Part shown: positions 43,201 through 52,161 of the stretch, one piece after another | Layout: every line of letters begins with the position of its first letter | Position numbering within the stretch: the stretch's first letter is position 1 | Source: an uncultured Halomicronema sp. | GTDB taxonomy: Bacteria; Cyanobacteriota; Cyanobacteriia; Phormidesmidales; Phormidesmidaceae | Length of the DNA: 55,333 nucleotides | Direction of reading: 5' to 3' | NCBI GenBank assembly: GCA_937899725.1 | Contig: CALCCA010000177.1 | Coordinates: 1-55,333, forward strand | The notes under the pieces: generated by a model | The model's input: the letters and a program-made list of their open reading frames with translations, nothing else | Told to the model about the DNA's origin: nothing | Database searches by the model: none | Translations under genes and position numbers: made by a program

Positions 43201-45719
43201 GGAGGAGCCGCTCCCAAGGTGGGATCAAGCGTCGTCACGTCGGGCAACTCGGGGGAATCAGGTGTCTCCGAGGCCGCGATCGTGACGGTGATGGCGACTG
43301 GGGCAGAATTGGCGACGCCATCTTGAGCCCGCAGGGTAAAGGCCGTAATCGTGCCGCTGGTATCAGCGGGGGGGATGAATTGCAGGGTATCGGTGGGGGC
43401 GATCGCATCACCGGCCTGCACGGGCACGCCATTTCTCAGCAGCGTCCCTGACTGAATCGAGGCGATTTCCAGCATGGTGATGTCGCTGTTGGCGTCAGCA
43501 ATCGTCGGGTTGAGGTCAGCCACGGTAAAGTCCAGCGGCTGATCGACTGCTGTGGCCAGTTGCTGTGAGGCAGACAGCGTCGGTGGGGCGTTGACTGAGG
43601 TGATGGTGACAGCGGGCGAGGGATTGTCAGTACCGCCAGTGGGTTGGACATCGAAGGTACCGCTGGTGAGCACGCTATCAGCGGCGATCGCGCCCGCTGT
43701 GCCATTCACGGCGGCATTGCCAATCGTCAAGGCCGCGTTCGTCGGGCCGCCATCATGCTGAATGGTTACCGTGCCGGGGTTGGCCCCTTGAGCGTTAATG
43801 GTGATGCCAGCGCTCAAGCCTTGCACGGTGCCGTTGGCCACAATATTGACGTCGCCCCCCGGATTGACGCTGGTAGTGGTGGCCGTGATCGCATCAAAGG
43901 TAATGTCGCCGCTGGACATCAGACTCACCGCGCCGGGAGCTACCGCGCTGGTATCAATCGCGCCCAGCTGTAACCCCGCCCCCATCACTGTTACCGGGCC
44001 GCCCTGGGTTTGCAGGGTCGTGCCGCCACCGGCAATCACCCCGCCGCTGCCGCTGTTATCAGCATCCGCCTGCAGCGTGATCGCGCCGAAATTGGTGGTG
44101 AGATTGCCGTTGAGAAAAATGTTGTTGTTGGCGATCGCGGTCAAGCCGACGCCGGTGGTGGTGGTGACATCGGTACTAAAGGTAATGTCATTGGTGGCTT
44201 GCAGCACCACATTGGCCAACGCGGCGTTGAGCGCGGTGACGTCAATGCGCGTCGTGTTGTTGGCCCCCAGGTCAGGATCACCAAACTCATCCACTGCCGT
44301 GAGTGCAGCGGTATCGGCTCCGGCAGCCACAATCTCAATGTTGGTGGGATCTAGCAGCAGCGTGCCGGTGCGGCCCGACGCTGCGAAGGCATTCACCGTG
44401 CCCGAAAACTGGAGTGACTGGGCCGCCGAGACTTCGACCAAGCCGCCACTGCCGCTGCCATTGCCCTGCACGCTGGCCTGGCCGAGAAATCGCGTCGTGT
44501 TGGCCCAGACGATTATCGTGCCGCCATCGCCTGCCTGCAGCGCGTCCGCCGCGAGCTGAGACTCGGCATCGACGGTCGTAACCTGCGCCCGAGGCAACGA
44601 CCCCTGCCCCTGAAAGTCGCCGCCAATGCGGATGTCGCCGCCGCCGCTGGCCCCCGAGGCAATGACGTCCGCCGCGAGGAGCGAGACCTGCTCGCCTAAC
44701 AAATAGATTTGCCCCCCTTCGCTCCCCGCTACCGTGATTTCTCCTGACGCAATCACGCTGCCCAGTTCGACCGGAGCCGCCGCCGTGGCAGACTCCAGGC
44801 GAACGGTGCCGTCCGCCGCCTGAACAACGGTCAGATCCGCAGCCGCGAGGCCGCTACCGGTAAGCAATTCGGGGAGGGCCAGCGAATTCAGCTGTAACTG
44901 TCCGGTGGCAGTCAGGGTTGGCGGAATTTCCAGACTGAGCAGCTGATTTTCCTGACTGATGCGCACTAAATTTTCACCGGGAATTGCCGCTAGCGTAATG
45001 GTGCCTTCAGGGGCGGTGATGCTGCCCAGATTGATGACTTCGCCGCCCAACAGCGTGATGGATTCGCCAGCGTCTACGGTCAGATCGCCCAGGTTGAGCA
45101 CCGTGCCGGATGAGTCACCGGTGAAGGCGAAACCATTAGGGGTGCCGGTCAGCGCTTCATAGGCGGTAGGATTTTGCACATCTAACCAGGTGTCACCGAA
45201 GCCGATCTGGTAGGCTGTCGTGGCCGTAAAGGAGCCAGTCAGATCGATCGCGCCATGGGGGCCAAAAATGACGCCCGCCGGATTGATCAGATACAGATTG
45301 GCACTACTGCCACTAACCTGCAGCAGCCCGTTAATGATCGAGGCGTTCCCGCCATTGACGCTGCCGAGAATGTTTTGAATCTCCGGCGAGGCGATAAAGT
45401 TAGCGACCTGCTCCGCCGTCAGGCCAAACTCCTGAAAGCTGTGGAAGAGGTTGGCCCCATCGCCGGAAAGCTGGCCGCCCGTGATGTCAAGTTGGCTGCC
45501 GTCGGGCGTCACCACGGTGCCGGTGCCGTCCGCATTGGGAATCACGGCCTGAGCGAGTCGAGGCGACGAGAACTGCGGCTGCCGCCCCGTCGGGGGAGAC
45601 AGCAGCGGCTGCACCGAGACGGGTGGCCGGGGGGCGTCCATGCGGGCAGCGAGCGCGACTGACGCGAGCAGCAAGGGCGGCGGGGCCGGGGGCGCGATCG
45701 CACAAAAGATACATAACAT
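40230..45719 (-). CDS. Giant TPS-type exoprotein with TPR and CHAT protease domains
   Basis: An 1,829-residue protein. After a hydrophobic, alanine/proline-rich leader comes a two-partner-secretion (filamentous haemagglutinin N-terminal) domain, about residues 60-330 (NADGTGTVVTPDGSQLD; NLYLINPAGVIFGPHGAIDL). Beta-repeat stretches follow, then a cadherin-like segment (about 720-830), an acidic Gly/Glu linker (about 930-990), TPR repeats (about 1040-1350) and a C-terminal CHAT caspase-like domain with His1696 (LATHGEF) and Cys1741 (SACDTGRG). It is thus an apparently exported protease tethered to a TPS domain. No TpsB porin gene is in the window. It is the last gene of the sigma-DUF1822-CHASE2 run, 15 bases after its neighbour. 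Confidence 0.87.
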   Translation of the reverse strand: MLCIFCAIAPPAPPPLLLASVALAARMDAPRPPVSVQPLLSPPTGRQPQFSSPRLAQAVIPNADGTGTVVTPDGSQLDITGGQLSGDGANLFHSFQEFGLTAEQVANFIASPEIQNILGSVNGGNASIINGLLQVSGSSANLYLINPAGVIFGPHGAIDLTGSFTATTAYQIGFGDTWLDVQNPTAYEALTGTPNGFAFTGDSSGTVLNLGDLTVDAGESITLLGGEVINLGSITAPEGTITLAAIPGENLVRISQENQLLSLEIPPTLTATGQLQLNSLALPELLTGSGLAAADLTVVQAADGTVRLESATAAAPVELGSVIASGEITVAGSEGGQIYLLGEQVSLLAADVIASGASGGGDIRIGGDFQGQGSLPRAQVTTVDAESQLAADALQAGDGGTIIVWANTTRFLGQASVQGNGSGSGGLVEVSAAQSLQFSGTVNAFAASGRTGTLLLDPTNIEIVAAGADTAALTAVDEFGDPDLGANNTTRIDVTALNAALANVVLQATNDITFSTDVTTTTGVGLTAIANNNIFLNGNLTTNFGAITLQADADNSGSGGVIAGGGTTLQTQGGPVTVMGAGLQLGAIDTSAVAPGAVSLMSSGDITFDAITATTTSVNPGGDVNIVANGTVQGLSAGITINAQGANPGTVTIQHDGGPTNAALTIGNAAVNGTAGAIAADSVLTSGTFDVQPTGGTDNPSPAVTITSVNAPPTLSASQQLATAVDQPLDFTVADLNPTIADANSDITMLEIASIQSGTLLRNGVPVQAGDAIAPTDTLQFIPPADTSGTITAFTLRAQDGVANSAPVAITVTIAASETPDSPELPDVTTLDPTLGAAPPSQPDLLPTEQTVIQSLSLAQSPQLEELSVLGMVLPEPSLLIGAAIAISTGEDGIFPPSAANAPAANVPSLDIATEPRENQALPPPGGGVNLSQLQEPDDEGETGEGGDEGGGEDDLPAPAAGDNGSAVEGEPEAGSSLLTDETEPSTPTPETDSGTPTTDGETTSSDATTDSIEEDGIASPAAESAADSEANTGLRNCQATVESVENTAARDRSEALYEALIDCYEANLATATAQGDTRWIAYSLNNLAISHFVIGDYLTALDLHQQQLDQAIALRDATQEGIALGGLGATYAALGDYATAIDFYERSLSRLPIETAPQWKALTYRNLGNAYFAEKDYEQAAQHQLTSLDIARGAGDRYGEMQAYGNLGSTRAIQGRFAEAIAHHEQGLALATTLAEPLEAAQILLGLSTVYAYQQNYDQAYRYSQEARTIAQQLGSRLGEGVALTNVGNALLYLNRLTEAEQTLFTAIELWESLRAGLGTNDAFKISIFETQLAAYNNLQEALVNQDKLTIALEVSERSRARAFVELLARGQGPASAAGPVSPPSLARLQQIAATQNATLVEYAIIRDQVAEPPHAASVQNPVEPRDAQLYIWVVSPDGTVQFRSVSLPTAVSASTVADLVVETRTALTGRHPSLVATNRGLRVVPSVGDRPLQPGDFVRRAGDLPDIAPYEVVSLSPDGQTVTVSHPDFVLPDPTLPVGELSRVEPTGAIAQPPLQQLHDLLIAPIAELLPTDPNDLVIFVPQEHLFLVPFAALQDEQGTYLIEQHTVAITPSIQVLELTSNRAAPANAAAPNALVVGNPSPMPGSFVPLPNAETEAATVADLLSATPLLRGDATEAEVKAALAEADIIHLATHGEFNSTQPLQGALALAPDAQNDGFLTAAEILEQPLQASLAILSACDTGRGRITGDGVIGLSRSFMAAGVPQVVVSLWQVPDQQTADLLIDFHTERLKQGNTPQALREAMLSALETYPDDPALWAAFVQVGSAP

Positions 45720-45734
45720 CGGGTGGGGGCTCCA

Positions 45735-46418
45735 TTAGTTTTCGACCGGGAAATCGCAGATTACGGCGTCACTCGAACCGTCTAGCGCCGCGCTTTGGGC
45801 CACACAGAGGGTCGCCGGGCGCGCACGGACATAGGCCCACTCATTCTCTAGATAGAGCGCCATCTGACTGGAGCCAGCCTGAAACTCAATCCGCGCCACT
45901 GCCGCCGAAAACACGTCTGTGTAACCGCGATAAACCTCGTGGCACAGGCCCCAGCGGCCACATTCTAAAAGCATCAGCGGGCCGTAATTGTCGTCAAACG
46001 CTGGCGCAACGTAAACCGTGCGATAGGTTTTGTGCCAAGCGGCGATCGCCCGCTGTGACTGGGGCGCATAGCCAAACAGCACCGCGGGAAAAGCGGCCAT
46101 CGATAGGAGAACGCCCCCCGCGACCGCGATCGCCAGCAGCATAACAGCGCGTCGCGCGACCGGTTGCCACTGGGGTTTGAGTACCCTGAGCAGCAGCAGC
46201 CCGACTAACCCGCCGCCCAATACCGGCAGCGCTAACCCGACGCTCGTACTGATTAGCAGTGCCGGGAGTCCCAGGTGGCTGTAGCCCAGTGCCAACCAGT
46301 GCCAGCCCGGTCCCTGACCACCAGTGAAGGGGGCATACCAGAGCCAGCCGATCGCCGCGCCCCCGGCCCAGAGGGCCAGCAGTATCAGCAGGGGCGGTTT
46401 TGACAGGAACGGGGGCAT
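45735..46418 (-). CDS. Membrane protein of the CHAT operon, unknown function
   Basis: A 227-residue protein with three or four hydrophobic helices in its first 125 residues (LLILLALWAGGAAIGWLWY; ALLISTSVGLALPVLGGGLVGLLLL; AVMLLAIAVAGGVLLSMAAF). An outward or lumenal C-terminal domain follows with four cysteines (ECGRWGLCHEV; ATLCVAQ; VICDF) that could form disulfides. No family recognised. It lies between the DUF928 gene and the giant TPS-CHAT gene on the same strand, so it is probably part of that system. Confidence 0.7.
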   Translation of the reverse strand: MPPFLSKPPLLILLALWAGGAAIGWLWYAPFTGGQGPGWHWLALGYSHLGLPALLISTSVGLALPVLGGGLVGLLLLRVLKPQWQPVARRAVMLLAIAVAGGVLLSMAAFPAVLFGYAPQSQRAIAAWHKTYRTVYVAPAFDDNYGPLMLLECGRWGLCHEVYRGYTDVFSAAVARIEFQAGSSQMALYLENEWAYVRARPATLCVAQSAALDGSSDAVICDFPVEN

Positions 46419-46514
46419 CGCTTTTCTCGCTATGGATACAGAGCCCGATAGATCGCCAGGGTCTAGGCTGGGTGGGGCGATGGGGGATATTCCGCACCCT
46501 GGGCTCTAAATGCT

Positions 46515-47240
46515 TTAATCGGGCTGACAGCAGTCGGTGAGGGGCTGCTCGACGACATCATTGAGCTGGACGAGATCGTGCTCTAGGAGGCTGGCCCAGT
46601 TGAGGAAAGCGGCTTCCGATCGGGGATTTTGCAAGCGCTGCTCGGCGAGTGCGGTTAAGGTGTCGTACCAAAAGCCGTGACTGGCCAGCAGGGCGATGCG
46701 TTCGTCGGTGTCCGCAGTGGCGAGCTGCTGCGCCAGTTCGTCGGTGGGCGATCGCCGCACCACGATGCCTGTGGTAGCTGGGCCATCGCCACTCTCGTCC
46801 GGACAATCGACTGACAGGGTCCAGCGGTAGGGTACGTCGGGGGCCAGCTCCGGGGCCGCTTCGGGCCCGGGCAATCGACTGATGCCCACGTCCGGAATGG
46901 CGCTGTAGGTCGCGGTGTACAAGATTTCGTCGCTGCCTTCGGGGGTTAGCGTCAAGGCCACCGAGCGGCCAGCCTCCGAGAGAAACACCCAGAACGTCGG
47001 CTGAGCCTGCAGCGTTTCACCCCAGTGGGTTTGGGTCGGTTCGAGCGCGATAATGCCACAGCCCCGACTGCCCGCATCGCGCACCGTACTGCTGCGTCCT
47101 GGTGCGCCCCGATTGGGCGGATTGAAGGGCACGGCTAGGGGCGCTACATCCGCGATCGCCACCAGGGCCAGTAAGCTCCAAAGCATCGCTGTCAACCCAC
47201 CCAGGCGTGTTTGACGAGGCTGTGTAAATAAGGATTTCAT
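46515..47240 (-). CDS. DUF928 family protein
   Basis: A 241-residue cyanobacterial protein of the DUF928 family. It has an N-terminal signal or anchor helix (MLWSLLALVAIADVAPLAV), then a beta-rich domain: LEPTQTHWGETLQAQPTFWVFL, a YTATYSAIPDVGISRLPG stretch and LSVDCPDESGDGPATTGIVV, followed by helices. The ATG at 47240 overlaps the stop of the CHASE2-CHAT gene as ATGA. Upstream extension is possible but would lie inside that gene. DUF928 proteins often accompany CHASE2 and TPS-CHAT genes; their role is not known. Confidence 0.82.
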   Translation of the reverse strand: MKSLFTQPRQTRLGGLTAMLWSLLALVAIADVAPLAVPFNPPNRGAPGRSSTVRDAGSRGCGIIALEPTQTHWGETLQAQPTFWVFLSEAGRSVALTLTPEGSDEILYTATYSAIPDVGISRLPGPEAAPELAPDVPYRWTLSVDCPDESGDGPATTGIVVRRSPTDELAQQLATADTDERIALLASHGFWYDTLTALAEQRLQNPRSEAAFLNWASLLEHDLVQLNDVVEQPLTDCCQPD

Positions 47241-49582
47241 GAGGGCAATTTTTTCCTGAGTTGAGAGTGATCGAGCCCGTGAGCGCTGGCAACAGTAACG
47301 ACCGTGGCCAAAGTGGAACCGATCGCGGCTGGCACTAGAGGCACCCACCAGCTTAGATTCAGCAGTCCCCACGCAATTCCGTACAGCAGCAGGACGCTAC
47401 CCCCGGCGGCGATCGCGGCCACACTCAGACGCCGCCCGCGCCAGCCCACCAAACCCCCTAAGCCACACCAGGCCGTGATCCACACTAGCTCTACCCCAGC
47501 GGGCCAGACGCGAATGGGCGAACGTCCGTCTAAGGCCGCGGTCAGCAAATGATTGACCATTTGCGCGTGCAGCAAGACCCCCTCAGTTTGCTGGCGGGGC
47601 CATTGGTTAGCCCCGGCGGGCGTCAGAAAAAAGTCCGTCGGATTCGAGACCGGAGCCGACATGCCGATGAGCACGATATAGTTCTCCAGACTTTCCAGGT
47701 CGATGTTTTGTGTCAGGAGGTCGGCTACAGAAATTTGTTGAACAAATGTTTCGGTAGCCGTGTAGTTAAGCCACACCTGAAACCCCCAGTGATCGAGCTG
47801 GTGATAAGGGCCAGAGTGGCTTTGCAGCGGCGCAAACTGAGCGCGGCCCAGCTGCAATCGTTCGTCAGGTAAGATTTGCGGCTCAATGCCTTGCGCATCG
47901 AGATATTGGATGGCCAGCTGCGCACTCAGCGAAAACTCTGTGGCGCAGGGGTCATCGATCTCGGGCGTCATAAATAATAAGTGGCGGCGCATGACGCCGT
48001 CATGGTCTTCGACCACGTTGCTAAAGCCCAAGCGCTCGGTCGGCAGACTCGGCGGTGGGGCGATGCCATCGCCCTGGCCTAAGCGCACACTGCACAGCCC
48101 GACGAGATTGTTTTGCGCCGCCAGCAGCGGTGCTAATGGACTGTTTTCCTCCGGCCGATCGCGAAAAATATCTAGCCCAATCAGCCGGGGCTCGTAGGGC
48201 TGCAGGCGCTCGATTACCTGGGCCAACACGGCATCCGGCAGGGGATAGCCATAGCGGTTGATGTCAGCTTCCGTGGCCTCAACCACCAGCAGTCGTTCGG
48301 GGGTGGCGCGGGGCAAACGCTGCTGCAGGAGGCGATCGTAGGCACGGAGTTCCGCCGGTTGCAGCCCCCCCAGCGATCGCACCGCCAAGATCAGCACCGA
48401 CGCAGCGACGCTGGCCACCAGCGCAATGTGTCCCCGTCGGCGATCGCTCACCAGCGGCGCGGCGGGGGAGGTGGGTGGGGAGGCCAGCGGAGACGACTGG
48501 GTATCCCCCTGCAGCTGAGGCCAGGTGGGCGGCGGGTCGGGCACCGTTTGCACCAGCACCGGTAGCCAACTCGCACAGGGAAAGTCGCCTTCTAAGCCCT
48601 GCAGCCGCTCGCGGGCCTGCCGGAGAGCCAGTGGCAAAGGTTGGCCAGCGGCATAGGCCGGTAGCAAGTAGGTCAAAAACAGCTGCGCAATGCGATCGGG
48701 CACCGGCTGGCGCATGACGATCAGCTGCGGCAGGTTCACCTGCTCTAGCGCGGGCACTAACCCCAAGCCGTCACAGGAGTTAAAAATTGCCAGCTGCAGG
48801 CCGTTGGCGATCGCTCGCCGGAGCCCGTAGCGCAGCTCCTCCAGAGTCAGGCTGTCGTGGGGGTTGATGAAAATGCGCCCGGTGGCTGCAGCGCTCTCGC
48901 TGTGCCCCGCAAAAAATAGGACGTGCCAGGGCCGCTCCCACAGCTGGTCGTTGATATCCTGTCGCTGGGGCTCAACTAAAAAGGTGACGTGGGCCTGGGG
49001 CAGCGCGGTCAACAGGGCGCGATCGCGGCTGACGTCAATGCCCGCGCTATGGCCCAAGATAGCGAGCACGTTGACTTGGGTCGAGTTCCCCGGAGCGATC
49101 GCTGGTCGCTTAAACTGCGCCGCGCTGAGAGCGACTTCCGCCTGGGGATAGTGCTCTAAAAACTCCCACAGGTGCCAGGGTAGCTGCTGCAGATCGGGGT
49201 TCGCGGTGCGCACCAACACCCGCACGATGTCGTCGGGCTGTAGCTCTTCGCGCAGCCGGCGGTCAATCGGGCGAAAGGCGGCGGCTGAGAGCCACTGGTT
49301 AAACTGTTGCTGTAGCTTCTGCGCCGCCTGCTGACAGGCAGCAACCCGCTGAATTGAGCCGACATACACAATCTCTTTGGGGCGAATGCGCGTCGGTGTA
49401 TCGAGCTGCCGGTAGCACTGCTGCCACGCCTGCAGCTGCTGTTGCAGGACGGGGTCGGTCGGTAACGTGCCCGTCACCACCGCCGCCGGGCGATCGCCCT
49501 CGGCACCCACTTCCGCCGTCACGCGAAATCCCTGGTGCTCCAGGTTGCCATCGAGAATAAGCGTAACCAACTGACAGCGCAT
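47237..49582 (-). CDS. CHAT protease fused to CHASE2 sensor domain
   Basis: A 781-residue membrane protein. Residues 90-360 are a CHAT caspase-like domain with His227 (FFAGHSES) and Cys270 (FNSCDGLG), so both catalytic residues are present. A Pro/Ser linker and a transmembrane helix (about 390-410) lead to a CHASE2 extracytoplasmic sensor domain (about 410-690). Three C-terminal helices follow (VELVWITAWCGLGGLVGW; VAAIAAGGSVLLLYGIAW; VPLVPAAIGSTLATVVTVA). The protein can therefore sense a signal outside and gate a protease inside. It overlaps the DUF928 gene by four bases and follows the DUF1822 gene by 69 bases. Confidence 0.88.
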   Translation of the reverse strand: MRCQLVTLILDGNLEHQGFRVTAEVGAEGDRPAAVVTGTLPTDPVLQQQLQAWQQCYRQLDTPTRIRPKEIVYVGSIQRVAACQQAAQKLQQQFNQWLSAAAFRPIDRRLREELQPDDIVRVLVRTANPDLQQLPWHLWEFLEHYPQAEVALSAAQFKRPAIAPGNSTQVNVLAILGHSAGIDVSRDRALLTALPQAHVTFLVEPQRQDINDQLWERPWHVLFFAGHSESAAATGRIFINPHDSLTLEELRYGLRRAIANGLQLAIFNSCDGLGLVPALEQVNLPQLIVMRQPVPDRIAQLFLTYLLPAYAAGQPLPLALRQARERLQGLEGDFPCASWLPVLVQTVPDPPPTWPQLQGDTQSSPLASPPTSPAAPLVSDRRRGHIALVASVAASVLILAVRSLGGLQPAELRAYDRLLQQRLPRATPERLLVVEATEADINRYGYPLPDAVLAQVIERLQPYEPRLIGLDIFRDRPEENSPLAPLLAAQNNLVGLCSVRLGQGDGIAPPPSLPTERLGFSNVVEDHDGVMRRHLLFMTPEIDDPCATEFSLSAQLAIQYLDAQGIEPQILPDERLQLGRAQFAPLQSHSGPYHQLDHWGFQVWLNYTATETFVQQISVADLLTQNIDLESLENYIVLIGMSAPVSNPTDFFLTPAGANQWPRQQTEGVLLHAQMVNHLLTAALDGRSPIRVWPAGVELVWITAWCGLGGLVGWRGRRLSVAAIAAGGSVLLLYGIAWGLLNLSWWVPLVPAAIGSTLATVVTVASAHGLDHSQLRKKLPS

Positions 49583-49651
49583 GGGGTCGATACCGGCTTC
49601 AGATCAGGACAAATAGACTCTTCAAGACAGTCGTCGCAGGGGTAGCTACCG

Positions 49652-50638
49652 CTACACTTCAAACCGTTCGGTATAGGTGCGATCGCCCAGCACCACTTGC
49701 ACGCTAAACTGCTCCGCGATCGCGGCGACAAACTTGAGCTGAATCGCTTCCGTATCGCGGGCCTCCGCCTGCATCACCGCGACGTCAGCAGCATCCAAAA
49801 TCGCCAGTCGCAGGGCCGTCGGCAGGCGAGTCTGGCCCACCGCCGGACTCAGCTGCACCCAGATTTCTAGCTCATCTGGCCCTTGAGGCAGCAGTCCCAC
49901 CAGCAGCGTCACGGTGACGGCGGCGGCCCCAGTGCCGAGCACGATGGACTTAGACTGGCCAACTTGAGGCACCGGTTGCGGTGAGCTATCGGCAGCATCC
50001 GTCCCTCCTGTTTCAGCTGCCGCGCCACTGCGCCAGGCAAAGGTTGGTGACGGTGCGGTGAGTTCGGCCACCGTGTCGGCGACCGCTTGCCAACCCGTCT
50101 CGACTGTTTGCTGAAGCCAACGACTCAGGCGCACCGGCATCGCTTCAGTCGCCTGCTGGGCTAAAAAACTGCCCAACATTTCCGGAGACTGCAGATCTGA
50201 CAGTGGAATAGAAGTGACGTCTCCGGTGGGAACGGGGCGGGTGGCGGTAAAACCGAGGAGCGTGGCCTGACGCAACGAAGCGTCGAGGTAAATGGCGAGA
50301 TAGGCAATCCGATCGCTGCTCACAGCAGCCGGAATGGCGATCGCGCTCGCCCCCGGTAAGACTGGCCGACATTCCAGCCGTCCGACCCCGCTCACCATTA
50401 CATCGGCCACATCCAGCAGCATTTGCTGCGCCGGATCGTGGCTGTAGCTTGCGCTCCAATCAATGTCATAGCCCCGCCTCTCCAGATAGGTCGCCCCTGC
50501 ATAGGCTGCCAGGGTATTGAGGTAGACGCGTTTTTGCACCGCAGGCACCGAGTGGCGGCGTTGAAAGTCTTGGGCGCGACGGTGGGCCGTTAGGGCCAGC
50601 GGCAGCGATGCCGCCGATAAGTTGCTCAAGTCGTTCAT
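49652..50638 (-). CDS. DUF1822 family protein
   Basis: A 328-residue cytoplasmic protein of a family confined mainly to cyanobacteria. The first 130 residues are helical (AHRRAQDFQRRHSVPAVQKRVYLNTLAAYA), typical of DUF1822, and the C-terminal 120 residues form a beta-rich domain (VTVTLLVGLLPQGPDELEIWVQL; IQLKFVAAIAEQFSVQVVLGDRTYTERFEV). Family members regularly follow a sigma-like gene and precede CHAT-CHASE2 genes. They are suspected adaptors or substrates of the protease, but no function is established. Confidence 0.8.
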   Translation of the reverse strand: MNDLSNLSAASLPLALTAHRRAQDFQRRHSVPAVQKRVYLNTLAAYAGATYLERRGYDIDWSASYSHDPAQQMLLDVADVMVSGVGRLECRPVLPGASAIAIPAAVSSDRIAYLAIYLDASLRQATLLGFTATRPVPTGDVTSIPLSDLQSPEMLGSFLAQQATEAMPVRLSRWLQQTVETGWQAVADTVAELTAPSPTFAWRSGAAAETGGTDAADSSPQPVPQVGQSKSIVLGTGAAAVTVTLLVGLLPQGPDELEIWVQLSPAVGQTRLPTALRLAILDAADVAVMQAEARDTEAIQLKFVAAIAEQFSVQVVLGDRTYTERFEV

Positions 50639-50671
50639 GGTTGAGGTCTCACGGGGGAACGGGGCCGCACC

Positions 50672-51574
50672 TTATAGCAGGCGCTGAAACTGGGGGGCAA
50701 ACTTATCGCAGCAGCGTTGAAAAAAGCTGCTGAGGGTGGGGACTTTGATCGCATACTCCTGGGCAATGTCTTCCCAACTGCGTTCGCCAAAGCGAGCCAG
50801 GGCGATCGCCTGAAAACTGGCCTCTGGGTGATGGCGAATGTGCGTGGTTCGAAACTGGTCGTCGGGGTCAGTGGCAATGTAGTCGCGCACGGTGTGCGCC
50901 AGCGAGGGCGTCTCTGGCGACGGCGCGGCGATCGCCTCCAAATCATTCAAATTGGGTAGTTCTTGAGTCTCCTGCTCGTTAAACTCACGACGGCAGTCAA
51001 GGATCTGGCGATCAAGGCGAAAGTTGACCCAGTTCATAAATTTTTGCGCCGTGCCGCGCTCTGGGTCATAGTTCTCAATTTTGCGGCAGACGTAGGTTAG
51101 CGTTTGGTTCAGCGCCTCCTCATAAAGCAGGTCATAAAACGCGGGCGTAAACTTACTGCGATGGGGATGCGCCAGCCGCCCAGAACGCCGAATCGCCTCG
51201 ATTAACTGGGTTAGAGCGTGCTGTCTTTGAGGACTGCGAGCCGGATGCCGTTGGGCTTCTAACGCTAGCTGCTTAAGCTGATCATCCGTGAGAGCTGCTT
51301 GGAGAGCAGTTGCCTGTACGACGGTACTCCACTCCGAAACTGCGCCGTGATCGCCCTGGTATTGCTCAACTGCTGCCGTTGCGGCTACCAGCATCTGCTG
51401 CTGCAAGCGATCGCGCAGCGCTTGATAAACCGGATTGTCCGGAGCCTCTGGGCCGGGTCGGCCCAATCGCTGCGATCGCATCAGCACCGCAACAATGGCC
51501 GCCAGCGCCGCCGCCCGATTTGCCGGGGTAGCCTGTTGCGCTTGGTGCAGCAGTGGCGTCAGTTCTAAATCCAT
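50672..51574 (-). CDS. Sigma-70-like factor heading the CHAT operon
   Basis: A 300-residue protein with features of a divergent ECF-like sigma factor. A long N-terminal helical extension (1-130) precedes a region 2-like segment (YDLLYEEALNQTLTYVCRKI; NYDPERGTAQKFMNWVNFRLDRQILDCRRE) and a C-terminal region 4-like helix-turn-helix (SWEDIAQEYAIKVPTLSSFF). The region 3 linker is missing, as in ECF types. ATG at 51574 was preferred over GTG at 51580. It is first of six same-strand genes. No anti-sigma gene is recognised beside it, so the CHAT protease or DUF1822 protein may control it. Confidence 0.72.
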   Translation of the reverse strand: MDLELTPLLHQAQQATPANRAAALAAIVAVLMRSQRLGRPGPEAPDNPVYQALRDRLQQQMLVAATAAVEQYQGDHGAVSEWSTVVQATALQAALTDDQLKQLALEAQRHPARSPQRQHALTQLIEAIRRSGRLAHPHRSKFTPAFYDLLYEEALNQTLTYVCRKIENYDPERGTAQKFMNWVNFRLDRQILDCRREFNEQETQELPNLNDLEAIAAPSPETPSLAHTVRDYIATDPDDQFRTTHIRHHPEASFQAIALARFGERSWEDIAQEYAIKVPTLSSFFQRCCDKFAPQFQRLL

Positions 51575-51789
51575 AAGCACTACTTACCGCAGCCGCCAGT
51601 CACGGATGACCCGCGATGACGTTTTCACAATTTACGGAGTCGGCCCTGCAGCTCAGCGAATTCCCTCAAATCATATCGGACTAACGCCGAATGCCCCATC
51701 TCAGGGCTCTGACTCCCGGCAACGCAGCACGACTGGCGGCCTGGGCCGCCGGTGAGAACAGTCGTGACGCGAGCCCGCGATCGCCGCCG

Positions 51790-52161
51790 CTAAGACAACG
51801 CGCAGATCGTGTAGATTCTGACATTGCGGGCAATATCGTCAGTGTTTCTGAGTCTGAGCTGCCAAGTGTTATAGCCTTCCGGGTGGGAATTAATCACCTT
51901 GAAACCAGCGAACGCATTGCCAGAAACGCCTTCGGTTTGAAAGCCGCTACTAATTGCGCCGCGATCAGCGGGACAGTGCCAAACCAAACTGGCAGACTGC
52001 CCCGCGTCCACATTTACCCAATCAGATATCGCCGTCATATAAGTTGACGGCGGTCGCGCGATCGCGCTCGACATAAAAATGCTAATTGTCGTCGCGACGG
52101 CAATCGCCAAAACCAGTACCGGTTTATTGAAGCGCTGAAATAACTGTTGGATGACAGACAT
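51790..52161 (-). CDS. Small secreted protein, unknown function
   Basis: A 123-residue protein with an N-terminal signal sequence (VLVLAIAVATTISIFMSSAIA, likely cleavage near ARP). The mature beta-rich domain has two cysteines that could pair (VWHCPADRGAISSGFQT; RIYTICALS). Its layout resembles small bacterial exported domains with a C-P...G-G-F motif, but no family is assigned. The ATG at 52161 was chosen over further in-frame starts because the signal sequence begins there. Confidence 0.65.
   Translation of the reverse strand: MSVIQQLFQRFNKPVLVLAIAVATTISIFMSSAIARPPSTYMTAISDWVNVDAGQSASLVWHCPADRGAISSGFQTEGVSGNAFAGFKVINSHPEGYNTWQLRLRNTDDIARNVRIYTICALS

Noticed and set aside
42539-44559. Several 110-250 codon plus-strand frames inside the TPS-CHAT gene
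   Set aside because: They mirror the high-GC, low-complexity coding strand; no start signals or family features.
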